From an uncultured Bacteroides sp. (GTDB lineage: Bacteria; Bacteroidota; Bacteroidia; Cytophagales; Cyclobacteriaceae), in assembly GCA_902168185.1 (NCBI GenBank), contig CABHOV010000072.1:62001-126000 (forward strand): a DNA stretch of 64,000 nucleotides, read 5' to 3'. The notes under the pieces are model-generated. The model worked only from the letters and a program-made list of their open reading frames with translations, had not been told where the DNA came from and did no database searches. The position numbers were made by a program, and so were the translations under genes. Below, piece after piece: positions 52,755 to 61,658 of this stretch (position 1 is its first letter; each line of letters begins with the position of its first letter).

Positions 52755-54425
52755 ATGTCATATAAATCACCAACACTATATTTACTCGTTCTTATAGTTG
52801 CCTCCTGTTCTCTATCGGTTGCTCAGGCACAGGAAAAAGAGTCCGTCGTTCTTCGTGCCATGCAGGACGAAATGAAGCGAAGCATGACTGAACTAAAGTA
52901 TGAAGGACACGATGCTCCGTTTTTTATCAGCTATGGGATAACGGACGCTACAAACTATAACGCCTATTCCGCACTTGGTGCACTGGTTCAATCCGGTGAA
53001 TATAAAAATCGCGATAAGTCCGTTCGCGTCATGGTTGGAAACTATGAATTCAACGATGAGAGCCTCGATAACAATTCGTATCGCGAGCCGACAGCCAATG
53101 AAATCCCGATACCGGTTGACGATGATTACTTTGGTATCAGGCGTTCCCTGTGGACAACGACAGATATAGTATATAAGGGTGCTGCACAGCAATACAAAAA
53201 GCACCAGGTCGCACTGAAAGAAAAGGACAAAAACATCGGTGATCTCCCCCACCGTGAGTTTGCTAAAGTGCCGGTTCTTAAAAAGATCGAGCCCGGAAAA
53301 CCCTATATATTGGATAAGAGCAAGTGGGACAATTACTGCAACCAGCTATCGGCTGTTTTCAAATCATATCCGGATCTCAAATCAACGAAGGTAACGATGA
53401 ACGTTTCGTTCGGCACGCAATACTTCATAACCAGCGAAGGGACCATTGTAATAACCCCGTTCACAAAAGCGATGATCCATTGCCGGGCGGAAGCCAAAAC
53501 AAAAAAAGGTGAACACACTTCCGATAACATTGTATACTATGCAAATATACCGGAAGAATTTCCGGCTATAGATAAAATGAAGGCGGAAGCTAAAGCACTC
53601 GCCGAGCGACTAACAGCTGTGCATGAAGAGAGTGCACTGGAAGAAGATTATAGCGGCCCTGTCTTATTTACTGGTGCAGCCTCTGCCCAGGTATTTGCCA
53701 GTATATTTCTTTCATCGCGAGAAAGCCTGGAAGCTACTGATCGAATCCCGAGTATCACCGATACCCGGCCTGATCCCGTCACCTCACTAGAAACGCGCAT
53801 CGGCAAACTTATCGTTGACAATGGTATAAGTGTGATCGCTAGATCTACCTTGAAAACATTCAATGGTAAATCACTGATCAGTGCTTTTGATGTGGATGAT
53901 GAAGGCGTTGTACCACCCGATCAATTTATACTGATTGAGAAGGGTATATTAAAGAACCTGCTCAACGATCGTTCCCTGGCAAGGCCTGCGCAGACGGCTA
54001 ACGGTCATGCAAATGGACCAGGCGTGCTGGAGGTTGTAAGTGATAAAGGTATACCGATGCCTGCGCTCAAGCAGGCACTGATCGAGGCTGCCCGCAAAGA
54101 AGGACTTGATTTCGGTATTATGATCAAGGAGGAATCTGAAACCGGAGAAAGTATACCGCAGTTCTTTAAAGTATATGTTACCAATGGCAAAGAAGAACGC
54201 ATACGGCCTGTACGAACAAACTCGATTGCATTGAAGAATCTCAAGCGGGTATCGGGTATAGCAAAACAACAACATGCCTATACACTTGAATCCGGAAACG
54301 GTCGCCTGTTGTCTATTATTGCACCTGAAGCATTGCTGCTGGATGGCATTGAATTATCTCCCGTGCAGATGCCGTTGCAGGAGCCTGAGGTAACGTACAT
54401 AGAAAGTCCACTCAAGATCAATTGA
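52755..54425 (+). CDS. exported TldE-like partner without HExxxH
   Basis: A 556-residue paralogue of the preceding TldD-like protein, with signal peptide (LIVASCSLSVAQAQ). The matching block ALEEDYSGPVLFTGAASAQVF has lost the His/Glu residues of HExxxH, while the downstream VDDEGVVPPDQFILIEKGILKNLL and NGHANGPGVLE segments are kept. This mirrors TldE, the non-catalytic partner in the TldD/TldE heterodimer. Twelve bases separate the two genes, so they are co-expressed; a heterodimer in the periplasm is the natural inference. Confidence 0.85.
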   Translation: MSYKSPTLYLLVLIVASCSLSVAQAQEKESVVLRAMQDEMKRSMTELKYEGHDAPFFISYGITDATNYNAYSALGALVQSGEYKNRDKSVRVMVGNYEFNDESLDNNSYREPTANEIPIPVDDDYFGIRRSLWTTTDIVYKGAAQQYKKHQVALKEKDKNIGDLPHREFAKVPVLKKIEPGKPYILDKSKWDNYCNQLSAVFKSYPDLKSTKVTMNVSFGTQYFITSEGTIVITPFTKAMIHCRAEAKTKKGEHTSDNIVYYANIPEEFPAIDKMKAEAKALAERLTAVHEESALEEDYSGPVLFTGAASAQVFASIFLSSRESLEATDRIPSITDTRPDPVTSLETRIGKLIVDNGISVIARSTLKTFNGKSLISAFDVDDEGVVPPDQFILIEKGILKNLLNDRSLARPAQTANGHANGPGVLEVVSDKGIPMPALKQALIEAARKEGLDFGIMIKEESETGESIPQFFKVYVTNGKEERIRPVRTNSIALKNLKRVSGIAKQQHAYTLESGNGRLLSIIAPEALLLDGIELSPVQMPLQEPEVTYIESPLKIN

Positions 54426-54432
54426 ACACTAC

Positions 54433-54475
54433 GCGGTTTCAGTGCGATGGATATATACTATAGCACTGAAACCGC
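54433..54475. terminator. hairpin between convergent genes
   Basis: A perfect 13-bp stem (54433-54445 with 54463-54475, GCGGTTTCAGTGC and its complement) with a 17-base loop. It lies between the convergent ends of the TldE-like gene (54425) and the response regulator (54481). There is no U-run on either side, so it is a shared 3' hairpin, perhaps factor-assisted terminator or RNA stabiliser. Confidence 0.55.
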
Positions 54476-54480
54476 AAGGG

Positions 54481-54831
54481 CTATGATAGCTGCAAATTCA
54501 TTTTGAATTTTTCCAGTGTGAGAGGCTTTTCTATGATTGCCAGAAAGCCATCTTTTTTTAGTCCTTCATACTCATGTCCATCAACGTAGTTGGTTAACAG
54601 GTAGGGTTTAAACACAGGACCTTTTAATGCGAGCAACTCTTTGAGGAGTTCCTTTCCAAGCTTACCCTTGTTGAGATAATAGTCAATCAGCACAACATCG
54701 AAGTGATTCTCTTTCGCCCACTGCAAGCCTTGCTCATACGATGAAACTCCGGTAGTATCAAATTCCAGGCTTAACAGTTTTTGTGAGATGAATACATCCA
54801 ACTCCTCGTCATCGATCAATAAAATTTTCAT
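54481..54831 (-). CDS. single-domain response regulator
   Basis: A 116-residue receiver domain without an output domain. The acidic pocket Asp7/Asp8, phospho-acceptor Asp50 (VLIDYY), Thr80 and Lys102 (EKP) are all present, so it should be phosphorylatable. Such CheY-like proteins act by protein contact or in phosphorelays. No histidine kinase gene is adjacent, so the partner lies elsewhere. Confidence 0.93.
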   Translation of the reverse strand: MKILLIDDEELDVFISQKLLSLEFDTTGVSSYEQGLQWAKENHFDVVLIDYYLNKGKLGKELLKELLALKGPVFKPYLLTNYVDGHEYEGLKKDGFLAIIEKPLTLEKFKMNLQLS

Positions 54832-55015
54832 AGGCAGGCATCGACCATTTTACGGTCGGCTTTTTCAATTCCAGGTTAAAGTAAATACAAGAATTGAATT
54901 TAAAACAAGTTTCCGGAGATGATTTTTAGGGCTGATACTTTTTTACCCACGCGATGATTTCCGATAGCTTGTCTTATGCGTTGAGCTGCATGATGATAAG
55001 CTTTTGAACCAGAGC

Positions 55016-55384
55016 TTACTTGTGAACTCTATACGAAATAAAAAGATTGATCCACGCGGCACGCGACATCCTGAAATTCAATGGCAGCACCAGAATGGAA
55101 CCCAGGATCATAAACGCAACATACGTCCATGTTCCGGGATCATACGTGTATTGCAGTACCAGGTATACAAGCACGAAGACCACCACCTGGAATGCATAAC
55201 TGAAATACATCGCACCAAAATAAAAGGATGGCTCTTGTATAAAATCCAATCCACATGCAGGGCAATTCTTATGCATACGCGAGAAGGCAGGGCTCCAAAC
55301 AGGGTGAGAGAACATATCGCCTTCCTGGCAGCGTGGGCATTTCTGATGCAGCACACTATATAGTTTTGTTCCTTTGTTAAACAT
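55016..55384 (-). CDS. DUF983 membrane protein
   Basis: A 122-residue DUF983 protein. The N-terminal part has two CxxC zinc-ribbon pairs (KCPRCQEGD and NCPACGLDF), followed by two predicted membrane helices (about 52-75 and 83-103). Common in Bacteroidota; function unknown. Confidence 0.9.
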   Translation of the reverse strand: MFNKGTKLYSVLHQKCPRCQEGDMFSHPVWSPAFSRMHKNCPACGLDFIQEPSFYFGAMYFSYAFQVVVFVLVYLVLQYTYDPGTWTYVAFMILGSILVLPLNFRMSRAAWINLFISYRVHK

Positions 55385-55454
55385 CTTATTTCAGCATTTA
55401 TCTCACTGTAAAAAACGCTCTGAAAGGACAAAAAGTTAGCGCACAGATTATCGT

Positions 55455-56348
55455 TTATATAGCACGCTTTAGCTGTTCACGAAATTGCTCGGGTGTTACA
55501 CCCGTATGTTTTTTAAAAAAGCGAATAAAGTATGACGCTTCCGTGAAGCTCAGTTTATTGGATACCTGGCTAATGGTCAGATCAGAATAGGCAAAGTATC
55601 GTTTGGCTTCCAGTATAACCCGCTCCTGAATCAATTCACTCAGCGTCTTTCCCAGCATTTGTTTGCAGAGATTGTTCAGGTATGATGCAGACAAGTTCAT
55701 GAGCGAAGCATAGGCATGGGGTTGCTTCAGCTCGATATAGTGCTGATCGATCAACTCCTCAAGCTTTCGTAATTTGAAAGTGGTGTTGACGGAGTTTGTT
55801 TTCTTTTCAAATTGATAATGCTTAACAAGCTTCAGTAAAATGATGTCGAGATAACTTCTGAAGAGTGGCAGACTAAGCTCACCTGACTCCATATACTCTT
55901 TGGCCATTTCACGGATGATCAGATCGATGACGGGCTCCGTATTTTTACCAAGTTGAATGTGAGCGTGCGGATTAATCGATTTGAAGAAAGGAAATTCCAG
56001 CAAGTGCTTCTCACTTTTTTCCATCTGATAAAACTCCGGTGTGAAGAAAAGAATTAAGCCGTCAACATCTGCGCTTAAATTCCAGGAATGCACCTGACCG
56101 GGTGTCATCAGAAAAAAACTATTGGGCTTAACAGGATACGTAACAAAGTCGATGGTGTGATCGCCAGTGCCTTTGGTAATATATAGTATCAAATAGAAAT
56201 CATGTCGGTGCGGCTTGCTCACAAAGGCGTGATCACGTAAATGTGTGCGAAGGTCTTCGATATAGAAAGAATGTTCTTTTGCCTTCTTGCTGAAAGAGTC
56301 AAGGCAATATACCGGTGTATCAGTTTTCGGTCTGGAAGTCCGGGCCAT
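55455..56348 (-). CDS. AraC-family transcriptional regulator
   Basis: A 297-residue regulator. A cupin-type sensor domain at the N-terminus (HRHDFYLILYITKGTGDH, LMTPGQVHSWN) is followed by two helix-turn-helix motifs at the C-terminus (YASLMNLSASYLNNLCKQ, TISQVSNKLSFTEASYFIRFFKKHTGVTPEQFR). It lies 107 bp downstream of the ankyrin gene in the same direction, so it could be the last gene of the catalase row or a separate unit. The ligand is unknown. Confidence 0.93.
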   Translation of the reverse strand: MARTSRPKTDTPVYCLDSFSKKAKEHSFYIEDLRTHLRDHAFVSKPHRHDFYLILYITKGTGDHTIDFVTYPVKPNSFFLMTPGQVHSWNLSADVDGLILFFTPEFYQMEKSEKHLLEFPFFKSINPHAHIQLGKNTEPVIDLIIREMAKEYMESGELSLPLFRSYLDIILLKLVKHYQFEKKTNSVNTTFKLRKLEELIDQHYIELKQPHAYASLMNLSASYLNNLCKQMLGKTLSELIQERVILEAKRYFAYSDLTISQVSNKLSFTEASYFIRFFKKHTGVTPEQFREQLKRAI

Positions 56349-56455
56349 TCTTAAATATAGTTATGCGTATACTACTGTGTTGTAAAGTTAGTTTAAATTT
56401 TACATTTGTATATCGGATAGCGATTGCAACGAGCAGGCTACTACTTCTCTCCTCT

Positions 56456-56986
56456 TTACTTCAATGGTAAAGATGGCGCAGTCAGCACGGCAATAATCTC
56501 CTCGTTTCCCTGGAGCTGAGCATGTTGCAAGGCAGTCTTCCCGGTATTATCAACGAGTCGCGTATCTGCGTTTGCCTTCAACAGAAGCTTTACAATCTCA
56601 ACATGTCCAAAGGTAGCTGCGAACGTAAGCGCAGCCGCTCCGTTGTAGTTCACCTGGTTGATGTCCGTGTGATGTGCAATTAATAATTCTGCCAGATCGG
56701 TATAGCCACGGAAACATACACCCATCAAAGCCGTGTTGCCCATGCGGTCTTGCTTATTTGACTGAGCGTTTGCCGCGAGCAACATCCGGCTCGCTTCTAC
56801 CTGGTGATTATATACTGCAATAATCAACGGTGTCGATCCTCGTGCATCGGTTGTATCCACGGATACGCCTTGCTGTATATATAGCTGTAGCTGCTGCACG
56901 TCATTGTTGCGAGCAGCCGAAAATATATCCTGCCCCTGAGTTGTCAGGGTTGTAATGATGATTAGAGCAAAAATGCGTAGTGTCAT
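56456..56986 (-). CDS. exported ankyrin-repeat protein
   Basis: A 176-residue protein with a signal peptide (IFALIIITTLTTQGQ) followed by four or five ankyrin repeats (GSTPLIIAVYNHQVEASRMLL, GNTALMGVCFRGYTDLAELL, GAAALTFAATFGHVEIVKLLL, GKTALQHAQLQGNEEI, each quoted in part). An exported ankyrin protein next to a catalase recalls Pseudomonas AnkB, which supports periplasmic catalase KatB. It lies 26 bp downstream of the GluTR-like gene. Confidence 0.9.
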   Translation of the reverse strand: MTLRIFALIIITTLTTQGQDIFSAARNNDVQQLQLYIQQGVSVDTTDARGSTPLIIAVYNHQVEASRMLLAANAQSNKQDRMGNTALMGVCFRGYTDLAELLIAHHTDINQVNYNGAAALTFAATFGHVEIVKLLLKANADTRLVDNTGKTALQHAQLQGNEEIIAVLTAPSLPLK

Positions 56987-57012
56987 TTATTGATAGTGTA
57001 AGACTAGCGATA

Positions 57013-58044
57013 TTATCTGGAAGTATATTCGTTTACCGATGAGGCGGAAAGTCGCAAAGACCTGTTTGATATCCACTTCCGGTATATATCACTTTCCTCT
57101 TCGATAATTTTCCTCGCGGGGACAATGGCCTTTGCCTGTAAAGCATCTTGTAAGTCGCGCTCTTCACCCAGGTCATCGATCGAGAAGAACGTAAAATTCT
57201 CTTTATGCTTCAGATCTATGCTTTTATAGGTTGTAAGATCGATCAGTATCTGGTTGTCAGCCGGATTCAAATCCGCTTCGGTAATTAGTCCCTGCACGGA
57301 AGCCCCCGATACAATTACATCAAAGGATGCAACGTGTGATCTGAAATTTTCAAAAGGGAGCATTTTTATATTAAACCGACTGGCCAATGCAACAGCGCGT
57401 TCATTCGTACGATTGGTAATCGTAACGTTGTATCCCTTTGCCGTAGCGTACTTCAGAAAATCAGCTGCAATTTCACCCGCACCAGCCAAGAGTATAGATA
57501 CATTGCCGGCAGGCTGCATAATTACATTCCTGATCTTTTTAAGCGCTATAAAACTGATGGACCGTGAACCGGTATGCAATGTCGTTTCATTGTGAATTCT
57601 TTTATAGCTTCTGAACACAGCCTGAAAAAGTCGTTCAAGAAGCGTAGTAATACCGTCAGCCTCCAGGCTTTCGCGGTATACATTTTTAAGTTGCGCTATA
57701 ATTTGTTTGTCGCCCATCACCATGGAATGAAGTCCATTGGCAACCTCCATGCTATAGGATATACCCTCGTCTTGCGAAATCACCTCGAACAATTCTTCCG
57801 GTATAGCAGATCCCTTGAGTCGCTGCATCTCTGCGAGAAATGATACGGGCGAAAAATCCGCATTCGTCTCCATGTAAAATTCAGTGCGGTTACAAGTTGA
57901 TAGTACCATGCCTCCGATCAGTCCCCGGGTTGTGCGCATGCTGGCATACCATTGCTTCCGTTCCTGGTCATCAAACTGAAATGCTGACCGGATATCGAGC
58001 GGAGCCCGTTTATAGGACAATGAAAGTATCGTTATCGTATTCAT
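57013..58044 (-). CDS. hemA: short glutamyl-tRNA reductase-like protein
   Basis: A 343-residue protein of the glutamyl-tRNA reductase (HemA) family, first enzyme of tetrapyrrole synthesis by the C5 route. Cys51 in STCNRTEFY is the catalytic nucleophile, GLHSMVMGDKQII is a diverged form of the usual GLxSxVxGExQI, and GAGEIAADFL plus TNRTNERA bind NADPH. The usual length is about 415 residues; the C-terminal dimerisation helix bundle appears missing or much reduced. The start at MNTITIL removes 14 implausible residues. It lies between an exported catalase and an exported ankyrin protein, which suggests heme supply for the catalase. The symbol is by family only. Confidence 0.8.
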   Translation of the reverse strand: MNTITILSLSYKRAPLDIRSAFQFDDQERKQWYASMRTTRGLIGGMVLSTCNRTEFYMETNADFSPVSFLAEMQRLKGSAIPEELFEVISQDEGISYSMEVANGLHSMVMGDKQIIAQLKNVYRESLEADGITTLLERLFQAVFRSYKRIHNETTLHTGSRSISFIALKKIRNVIMQPAGNVSILLAGAGEIAADFLKYATAKGYNVTITNRTNERAVALASRFNIKMLPFENFRSHVASFDVIVSGASVQGLITEADLNPADNQILIDLTTYKSIDLKHKENFTFFSIDDLGEERDLQDALQAKAIVPARKIIEEESDIYRKWISNRSLRLSASSVNEYTSR

Positions 58045-58105
58045 CAGGAGTATAAAAGTGGCTGCCCATGGTATATATATACCCACAGGCAGCCATTATA
58101 AATGA

Positions 58106-59623
58106 CTAGAAAAGTTTCTCTACTTCTTCACGTGTAAGTTTCAAGGCGGCAGCCAGGCGTTTGCCATAATCGGCATCAGCCATATAGAAATAGCCAACCA
58201 TCTTTCTTACAACATCTCTGTTCTTCACCTGTGACAGATCACCCGTCAGGTTCTTGATCAGATTTACTTTGTCTTTTTCGGAAAGGCTTCTATAGAATTC
58301 ACCTGCTTGTTTAAAATCATCAGGTTTGGATATTTTCTGCTGTACACTTGCCGTGTTGGTAAATGTACTCTGCGAATATTTATACTGATTGTTGTCAGGT
58401 AAATTACTGCCTGTTACAGAAGGCTGATAGTTTACATCCGAATTTTCATGGCGATTGCTGAATGCACCGTCCTGGTTGTTGGAAGCAACAGACACCTTGG
58501 GCGCATTCACTGGGAGTTGTTGAAAGTTTGCTCCAATGCGGTAGCGTTGCGTATCAAAATAAGAGAACAGGCGACCTTGCAATAATTTATCTTCCGATGG
58601 TTCAATACCGGGAACGAGTGTGCCGGGGGCGAATGCTGATTGCTCAACTTCTTCGAAGAAGTTTCCAGGTATCTGATTCAGCGTCATCCTTCCAACCAAT
58701 ACCGGTTTAGAGATTTGCTCAGGCCATATTTTAGTAGGGTCGAGCGGGTTGAAATCAAGTTTATCAAAAGCAGATGCTTTCAGTAACTGTACATATAGAT
58801 CCCATGAAGGGAAACTGCCTTTCTTAATATTGTCGTATAGATCTACCGTTGCATGCTGAAAATCCTGCGCCTGCATTTTGGCTGCATCTTCTGCCGTGAG
58901 GTTGCGTACACCTTGCTGTGTTTTCCAGGTATACTTCACATAGGTAACTTCACCTTTCTCATTGATCCATTTGAAAGCATGTACACCTGATCCGTCCATC
59001 TCGCGATAGCTTGCCGGTATACCTAAATCAGAATATACCCGTGTAAGCATGTGCGTTCCTTCCGGTACATGCGAAAAGAAATCGAACACACGGTTGGGAT
59101 CCTGCTTGTTATAGATCGGTGATGGCTTGAAAGCGTGAACCATGTCGGGAAATTTCATGGCATCACGTATGAAGAAAACCGGCAGGTTGTTTCCAACCAG
59201 ATCATAATTACCTTCATCAGTATAAAACTTGGTGGCAAATCCTCTTGGGTCGCGAAGCGTTTCCGGTGAACCGGAACTGTGTACCACTGTTGAGAAGCGC
59301 ACAAATACCGGAGTCTTTTTACCTTTCTCTTTTAAGAAAGATGCTTTCGTTATTGCTGAAAAATTATCGGCTGCTATAAATTCGCCATACACACCAACAC
59401 CACGAGCATGCACTACACGTTCTGGAATACGTTCGCGATCGAACGCTGCAAGCTTCTCAATCAAATGTATATCTTCGAGTAGTACCTGACCATTTTGCCC
59501 TACAGTTTTTGAATTTTGATTGTCGCCAACAGGTGCACCGGTATTGGTAGTAAGATGCTGTTGTGCGTATGCCCCTATCGCCAGCAAGAAGCTTCCCGAC
59601 AGGAGGAGAATTCGTTTTCTCAT
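58106..59623 (-). CDS. exported monofunctional heme catalase
   Basis: A 505-residue catalase with a signal peptide (LLLSGSFLLAIGAYAQQ), so periplasmic. Catalytic His72 (VVHARG) and Asn145/146 (LVGNNLPVFF) are present, and the heme-ligand Tyr lies in RLFSYFDTQ near residue 356. It breaks hydrogen peroxide down to water and oxygen outside the cytoplasm. It is the first gene of a row with the GluTR-like (61-bp gap) and ankyrin genes. A perfect palindrome lies 74-90 bp upstream of its start. Confidence 0.95.
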   Translation of the reverse strand: MRKRILLLSGSFLLAIGAYAQQHLTTNTGAPVGDNQNSKTVGQNGQVLLEDIHLIEKLAAFDRERIPERVVHARGVGVYGEFIAADNFSAITKASFLKEKGKKTPVFVRFSTVVHSSGSPETLRDPRGFATKFYTDEGNYDLVGNNLPVFFIRDAMKFPDMVHAFKPSPIYNKQDPNRVFDFFSHVPEGTHMLTRVYSDLGIPASYREMDGSGVHAFKWINEKGEVTYVKYTWKTQQGVRNLTAEDAAKMQAQDFQHATVDLYDNIKKGSFPSWDLYVQLLKASAFDKLDFNPLDPTKIWPEQISKPVLVGRMTLNQIPGNFFEEVEQSAFAPGTLVPGIEPSEDKLLQGRLFSYFDTQRYRIGANFQQLPVNAPKVSVASNNQDGAFSNRHENSDVNYQPSVTGSNLPDNNQYKYSQSTFTNTASVQQKISKPDDFKQAGEFYRSLSEKDKVNLIKNLTGDLSQVKNRDVVRKMVGYFYMADADYGKRLAAALKLTREEVEKLF

Positions 59624-59696
59624 AATTAAGAATGTTTAATTTTTGTGAGCTCAAAAATCAATCATTACCCTGCACTGGAACAAAGCGATTTTATTT

Positions 59697-59713
59697 ATTG
59701 CCAAATAGGCAAT
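59697..59713. promoter_or_regulatory. palindromic operator candidate upstream of catalase
   Basis: ATTGCC-AAATA-GGCAAT is a perfect 6-5-6 inverted repeat, 74-90 bp upstream of the catalase start codon. It could bind a peroxide or heme-responsive regulator. It does not match the PerR box; a match to OxyR sites cannot be judged by eye. Confidence 0.35.
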
Positions 59714-59891
59714 CTCTATAACACTTGAAAGAAGTGGTTATTATGGGTATAAATACCTTATTATAGGTTATGGAATTAATTTGGGCTATACTCATTTAGC
59801 CGAAACGGGCTCCGAAGATATACTCAAAAATATTCTGGAGAAGGAAGATTACTTTGAGAATCTAAGAACATCAGAGCCAATCACTGAATGA
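59709..59891 (+). pseudogene. possible gene remnant (60 codons, no start)
   Basis: An open stretch that begins right after a TAG and has no ATG or GTG, with a plausible protein-like reading (YLIIGYGINLGYTHLAETGSE then DYFENLRTSEP, each shown in part). The end overlaps the next small ORF as TGATG. It could be the 3' end of a decayed gene; chance is possible. No family was recognised. Confidence 0.25.
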
Positions 59892-60034
59892 TGAGCCGTA
59901 AATATCTATTTCTTGGAGAAACTATATATGTGATTGGTGCCGGATATATATCCTGGCACAACAGAATGAACGAGTATATATACTTATTCATTTCCAGGTA
60001 TCGCAGACGATTCTATAAATGGAAGAACTATTGA
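59891..60034 (+). CDS. possible 47-residue protein
   Basis: ATG at 59891 overlaps the TGA of the preceding open stretch (TGATG). The product is basic and Tyr/Arg-rich with a short hydrophobic part (LFLGETIYVIGAGYI). Its 3' end overlaps the convergent TerB-like stop by 7 bp. There is no promoter or homology evidence, and it may be spurious. Confidence 0.2.
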   Translation: MSRKYLFLGETIYVIGAGYISWHNRMNEYIYLFISRYRRRFYKWKNY

Positions 60035-60402
60035 CTCTGCTTGGCCAGCAGTTCAAGTTTTGCAGTATGTGTGTGAATGATCTGATCCAGTTCCGTTTGA
60101 CTAAAGCCGAGCTTTTCAGATACCATGGTGATCAACTCAAGTTCAGCGGGAGCAAAATCACCATCAACATACGCCAGCTCGATCATGTCTTCGAGTTGCT
60201 TTTCGCGCTCGTGATTATTTTGTGGAATTAGAAAACGATATTCATGGCCGCGCTCCAGCATCAGGTTGAAACGATCCAACGGCAGCCCTAGATCATACGC
60301 GATCTTGAAGAGAGCAACTCGCTCCACTTCTTCAATTTTACCATCGGCGGTGATGAGGGAAACCAGGTTTCTGAAGTGTTCAAGTTTAGTAGGATCGATC
60401 AT
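60028..60402 (-). CDS. TerB-like domain protein
   Basis: A 124-residue all-helical protein like the TerB/DjlA N-terminal family: LVSLITADGKIEEVERVALFKIA and the second half MIELAYVDGDFAPAELELITMVSEKLG (both in part) with two acidic DGxxxxxE turns that may bind metal. TerB-like proteins occur in stress and envelope functions; no ter operon is present here. It lies 53 bp downstream of purT. Confidence 0.8.
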   Translation of the reverse strand: MIDPTKLEHFRNLVSLITADGKIEEVERVALFKIAYDLGLPLDRFNLMLERGHEYRFLIPQNNHEREKQLEDMIELAYVDGDFAPAELELITMVSEKLGFSQTELDQIIHTHTAKLELLAKQSQ

Positions 60403-60455
60403 GACAGGTTCGTAACAGCCTTTAAAGATAGGTAGAATTAATTTTAGTTATACGG

Positions 60456-61658
60456 TTACGCAAGGCTATACGCAATATTATTTGCAGCCGCATTAGCTTT
60501 TAACCGCGCTTCCTCAATGGTTGCTCCTTTTGCCAGGCATACACCCATGCGCCTTTCCCCTTTTACTTCGGGCTTTCCAAACAGACGAAGTTGTGTATCC
60601 GGTTCTGCCAGCGCTTTTTCAAATCCAGTAAAAGATATATTGACAGACTCACCTTTCACCAGAATCACCGATGATGCCGATGGCCCCAGCTGCCGGATCA
60701 CCGGGATCGGCAATCCCAGTATAGCGCGCACGTGTAATGCAAATTCAGAAAGATCCTGAGAGATCATGGTCACCATACCGGTATCGTGAGGCCGTGGTGA
60801 TACTTCGCTGAAGTATACAACATCACCTTTCACAAAAAACTCGACACCAAAAATTCCATGACCACCGAGCGCGTCCACAACACTGCGTGCTATAGCGTGT
60901 GCATCAGCAAGGGCTTTGGTTGTCATCGGGTGTGGCTGCCATGACTCCTGGTAATCGCCATGCTCCTGCCGATGACCGATCGGATCACAAAACGATACTC
61001 CATCTTTATGACGAATTGTTAGCAAGGTGATTTCATAGTCGAAATCGACAAATCCTTCTATGATTACGCTGCCGCCACCACTGCGACTTCCCTCCTGCGC
61101 ATAGCGCCATGCATAGTCTATATCTTCTTTTGATTTCATTACACTTTGTCCTTTGCCTGATGAACTCATGATGGGCTTAACGACACAGGGAAAACCGATT
61201 GCCGTAACAGCATCTATAAATTCCGGTTGTGTATTTGCAAATCTATAGGGTGAAGTTTTCACCTTGAGTTTTTCCGCAGCCAATGTCCGGATCCCTTCAC
61301 GGTTCATGGTGAGTCGCGCAGCGGTAGCAGTAGGGATCACGTTGAATCCCTCCTTCTCTAATTCCACCAATGTCGCGGTTGCAATCGCCTCAACTTCCGG
61401 AACGATATAGTTTGGCTTTTCCTTTTCAATGATGTCACGCAACGCTGCACCATCAAGCATGGAAATAGTATAGGAACGATGTGCCACCTGCATGGCAGGT
61501 GCTGAATCATAGCGATCAACTGCGATGACTTCAACCCCATAGCGTTGAAACTCGATGACGACTTCTTTACCCAACTCTCCCGAGCCAAGCAACATAACTT
61601 TTACTGCCGATGAGGTTAACGGTGTTCCGATGGAAACAGGTTGGGTAGATGAGTTCAT
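60456..61658 (-). CDS. purT: formate-dependent phosphoribosylglycinamide formyltransferase
   Basis: A 400-residue ATP-grasp enzyme. PurT uses formate and ATP to make formyl-GAR in purine synthesis, an alternative to folate-dependent PurN. Motifs: [29 protein letters not shown] at the N-terminal Rossmann-like domain, [15 protein letters not shown] as the ATP-grasp loop, [18 protein letters not shown] and [13 protein letters not shown] as active-site segments (quoted in part). The start MNSSTQP (61658) was chosen; the 10 residues before it are not family-like. Length matches the E. coli enzyme (392). Confidence 0.97.
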   Translation of the reverse strand: MNSSTQPVSIGTPLTSSAVKVMLLGSGELGKEVVIEFQRYGVEVIAVDRYDSAPAMQVAHRSYTISMLDGAALRDIIEKEKPNYIVPEVEAIATATLVELEKEGFNVIPTATAARLTMNREGIRTLAAEKLKVKTSPYRFANTQPEFIDAVTAIGFPCVVKPIMSSSGKGQSVMKSKEDIDYAWRYAQEGSRSGGGSVIIEGFVDFDYEITLLTIRHKDGVSFCDPIGHRQEHGDYQESWQPHPMTTKALADAHAIARSVVDALGGHGIFGVEFFVKGDVVYFSEVSPRPHDTGMVTMISQDLSEFALHVRAILGLPIPVIRQLGPSASSVILVKGESVNISFTGFEKALAEPDTQLRLFGKPEVKGERRMGVCLAKGATIEEARLKANAAANNIAYSLA

